A stretch of 8,431 bases of DNA from Fidelibacterota bacterium (GTDB taxonomy: Bacteria > Marinisomatota > Marinisomatia > Marinisomatales > S15-B10): positions 46,361 to 54,791 of the forward strand of contig PAYY01000021.1 of NCBI GenBank assembly GCA_002715465.1. The letters are read 5' to 3'. How positions within the stretch are numbered: the first letter of the stretch is position 1; each line of letters starts with the position of its first letter. A program made the position numbers and the translations under genes. Below the pieces are notes generated by a model. The model was not told the origin of the DNA and made no database searches. It worked only from the letters and a program-made list of their open reading frames with translations. Of the stretch, positions 7,598 to 8,431 are shown piece by piece.

Positions 7598-8211
7598 TGG
7601 GATTTGAGCATTATCTTAGTCTTTTGACAAAATCAATTTTTATTGAAAATATCGTTCTTGCCTATTTTTTGGGTATGTGTTCCTTCTTAGCAATTTCTAA
7701 ACAAGTTGAAACATCAATTGGACTTGGAAAGGCTGTTACTTTTGTCCTAACTCTCACGGCACCGGCAAATTGGTTAATACATCATTATTTATTAGATGAT
7801 GGAGCTTTATCTTGGTTAGGATATTCAGATATAGATTTATCTTATCTTAACAATATTGTTTTTATTGCTGTGATTGCTGCAATGGTTCAACTCGTGGAAA
7901 TGTTTTTAGATCGATTTTCACCTACCCTTCACCATAGTTTAGGCATCTATCTTCCTCTTATTGCTGTGAATTGCGCTATTTTAGGCGGATCTCTTTTTTT
8001 AGTTGAAAGAGAATATACTTTCTTAGAGTCATTGGTTTTTGGCTTTGGTTCAGGTTTTGGTTTTTTCCTTGCAATTGTTTCTATTGCAGCAATCAGATTT
8101 AGACTTCGTTACTCAAATGTCCCAACACATTTAAGAGGCGTTGGTATGGCCATGCTTTTAACGGGTTTAATTTCTATGGCATTCATGGCTTTTTCTGGAA
8201 TTGACCTATGA
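7597..8211 (+). CDS. nqrE: Na+-translocating NADH-quinone reductase subunit E
   Basis: NqrE is the partner of NqrD in the membrane and supplies the other two ligands of the iron-sulfur centre. At 204 residues it is slightly longer than Vibrio NqrE (about 198), with six membrane helices. It opens with the family signature [20 protein letters not shown], holding C28, and has C126 in [15 protein letters not shown]101 in [15 protein letters not shown] matches by motif the glutamate implicated in Na+ handling in Vibrio (Glu95, from memory). The extra length appears to sit in the loop around residues 64-86, consistent with cysteine spacing of 98 here against 94 in Vibrio. I chose the ATG at 7597 (AGGAG 8 nt upstream, one-base overlap with the nqrD stop) over the in-frame ATG at 7558, which lies inside nqrD. 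It overlaps nqrF by ATGA. Confidence 0.97.
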   Translation: MGFEHYLSLLTKSIFIENIVLAYFLGMCSFLAISKQVETSIGLGKAVTFVLTLTAPANWLIHHYLLDDGALSWLGYSDIDLSYLNNIVFIAVIAAMVQLVEMFLDRFSPTLHHSLGIYLPLIAVNCAILGGSLFLVEREYTFLESLVFGFGSGFGFFLAIVSIAAIRFRLRYSNVPTHLRGVGMAMLLTGLISMAFMAFSGIDL

Positions 8212-8431
8212 TTGAGACAACAATCGCTGGAATTATTGTTTTTACCGGGGTTATTATTGCGTTAGTAGTGATTTTGAATTTTGCGGGTAATAAGCTCCTT
8301 CCATCAGGAGATGTGTCTATTCTAATTAATGATGATGAGTCATCTGCCCTAATTACTCGCCCAGGGGAGACACTCCTGAGCGCTTTATCATCACAAAGTA
8401 TTTTCCTCCCATCCGCTTGCGGTGGTGGTGG
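8208..8431 (+). CDS. nqrF: Na+-translocating NADH-quinone reductase subunit F, N-terminal part (3' end outside window)
   Basis: NqrF is the electron-entry subunit of Na+-NQR. It oxidises NADH through FAD and passes electrons to a plant-type [2Fe-2S] ferredoxin domain. Only 74 full codons of about 405-410 are in the window. Residues about 5-25 form the single N-terminal membrane anchor. The ferredoxin-like fold starts at about 36 ([10 protein letters not shown]), continues with [11 protein letters not shown], and reaches LPSACGGGG, where C71 is the first of the four cluster cysteines; the rest of the expected CGGGxCGxC motif lies beyond base 8431. The start ATG overlaps the nqrE stop as ATGA. 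Upstream there is only a weak TGGAA, so initiation is probably coupled to nqrE translation. The FAD and NADH domains cannot be seen here. Confidence 0.95.
   Translation, partial: MIETTIAGIIVFTGVIIALVVILNFAGNKLLPSGDVSILINDDESSALITRPGETLLSALSSQSIFLPSACGGG

Noticed and set aside
3732..8431. Possibility that the second cluster is an Rnf complex rather than Na+-NQR
   Set aside because: NqrA and the NqrF ferredoxin domain with an N-terminal anchor are specific to NQR, and gene order A-B-C-D-E-F matches nqr; no RnfB or RnfC is present.

Overview
The window is AT-rich (G+C clearly below 40 % by eye) and densely coding. It carries one uninterrupted array of nine genes, all on the + strand, that encodes parts of two respiratory NADH:quinone oxidoreductases. 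The membrane arm of proton-pumping complex I (nuoL, nuoM, nuoN) is followed 62 nt later by the Na+-translocating NADH:quinone reductase (nqrA-nqrF). The first gene (nuoL) lacks its 5' part and the last (nqrF) lacks its 3' part. The window suggests an AT-rich, Gram-negative, aerobically respiring bacterium, plausibly marine. The look of the proteins recalls the FCB assemblage (Bacteroidota, Ignavibacteriota or Marinimicrobia type). That placement is an inference from memory of family sequences and is not proven here.

Layout: 1-609 is the C-terminal third of NuoL. 627-2174 is NuoM and 2176-3669 is NuoN, both complete antiporter-like subunits that keep their key glutamate and lysine residues. 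3670-3731 is the only real intergenic gap. 3732-5084 is NqrA, 5081-6259 NqrB (GTG start), 6249-6983 NqrC, 6971-7597 NqrD, 7597-8211 NqrE, and 8208-8431 the start of NqrF, cut just after the first cysteine of its [2Fe-2S] motif. Every nqr junction from nqrA to nqrF overlaps by 1-13 nt, and nuoM/nuoN are 1 nt apart. This indicates a polycistronic, translationally coupled message.

How the genes work together: NuoL, M and N form the proton-translocating distal membrane arm of complex I. In Na+-NQR, NqrF takes electrons from NADH (FAD, [2Fe-2S]). They pass through the Fe-S centre between NqrD and NqrE, the covalent FMN of NqrC, and the covalent FMN and riboflavin of NqrB to ubiquinone or menaquinone, and Na+ is exported. 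All cofactor-attachment residues visible here are intact: SGAT threonines in NqrB and NqrC, two cysteines each in NqrD and NqrE, and the first ferredoxin cysteine in NqrF. Both complexes therefore look functional.

Neither complex is new. The point of interest is their head-to-tail placement on one strand, which puts an H+ pump and a Na+ pump that compete for the same quinone pool in one locus. I saw no RNA gene, mobile element, CRISPR array, convincing terminator or unknown gene. Other observations are small: a two-fold sequence repeat in the NuoL lateral-helix region, a short GC-richer insertion in NuoM flanked by 7-bp direct repeats, and a loop insertion in NqrE.
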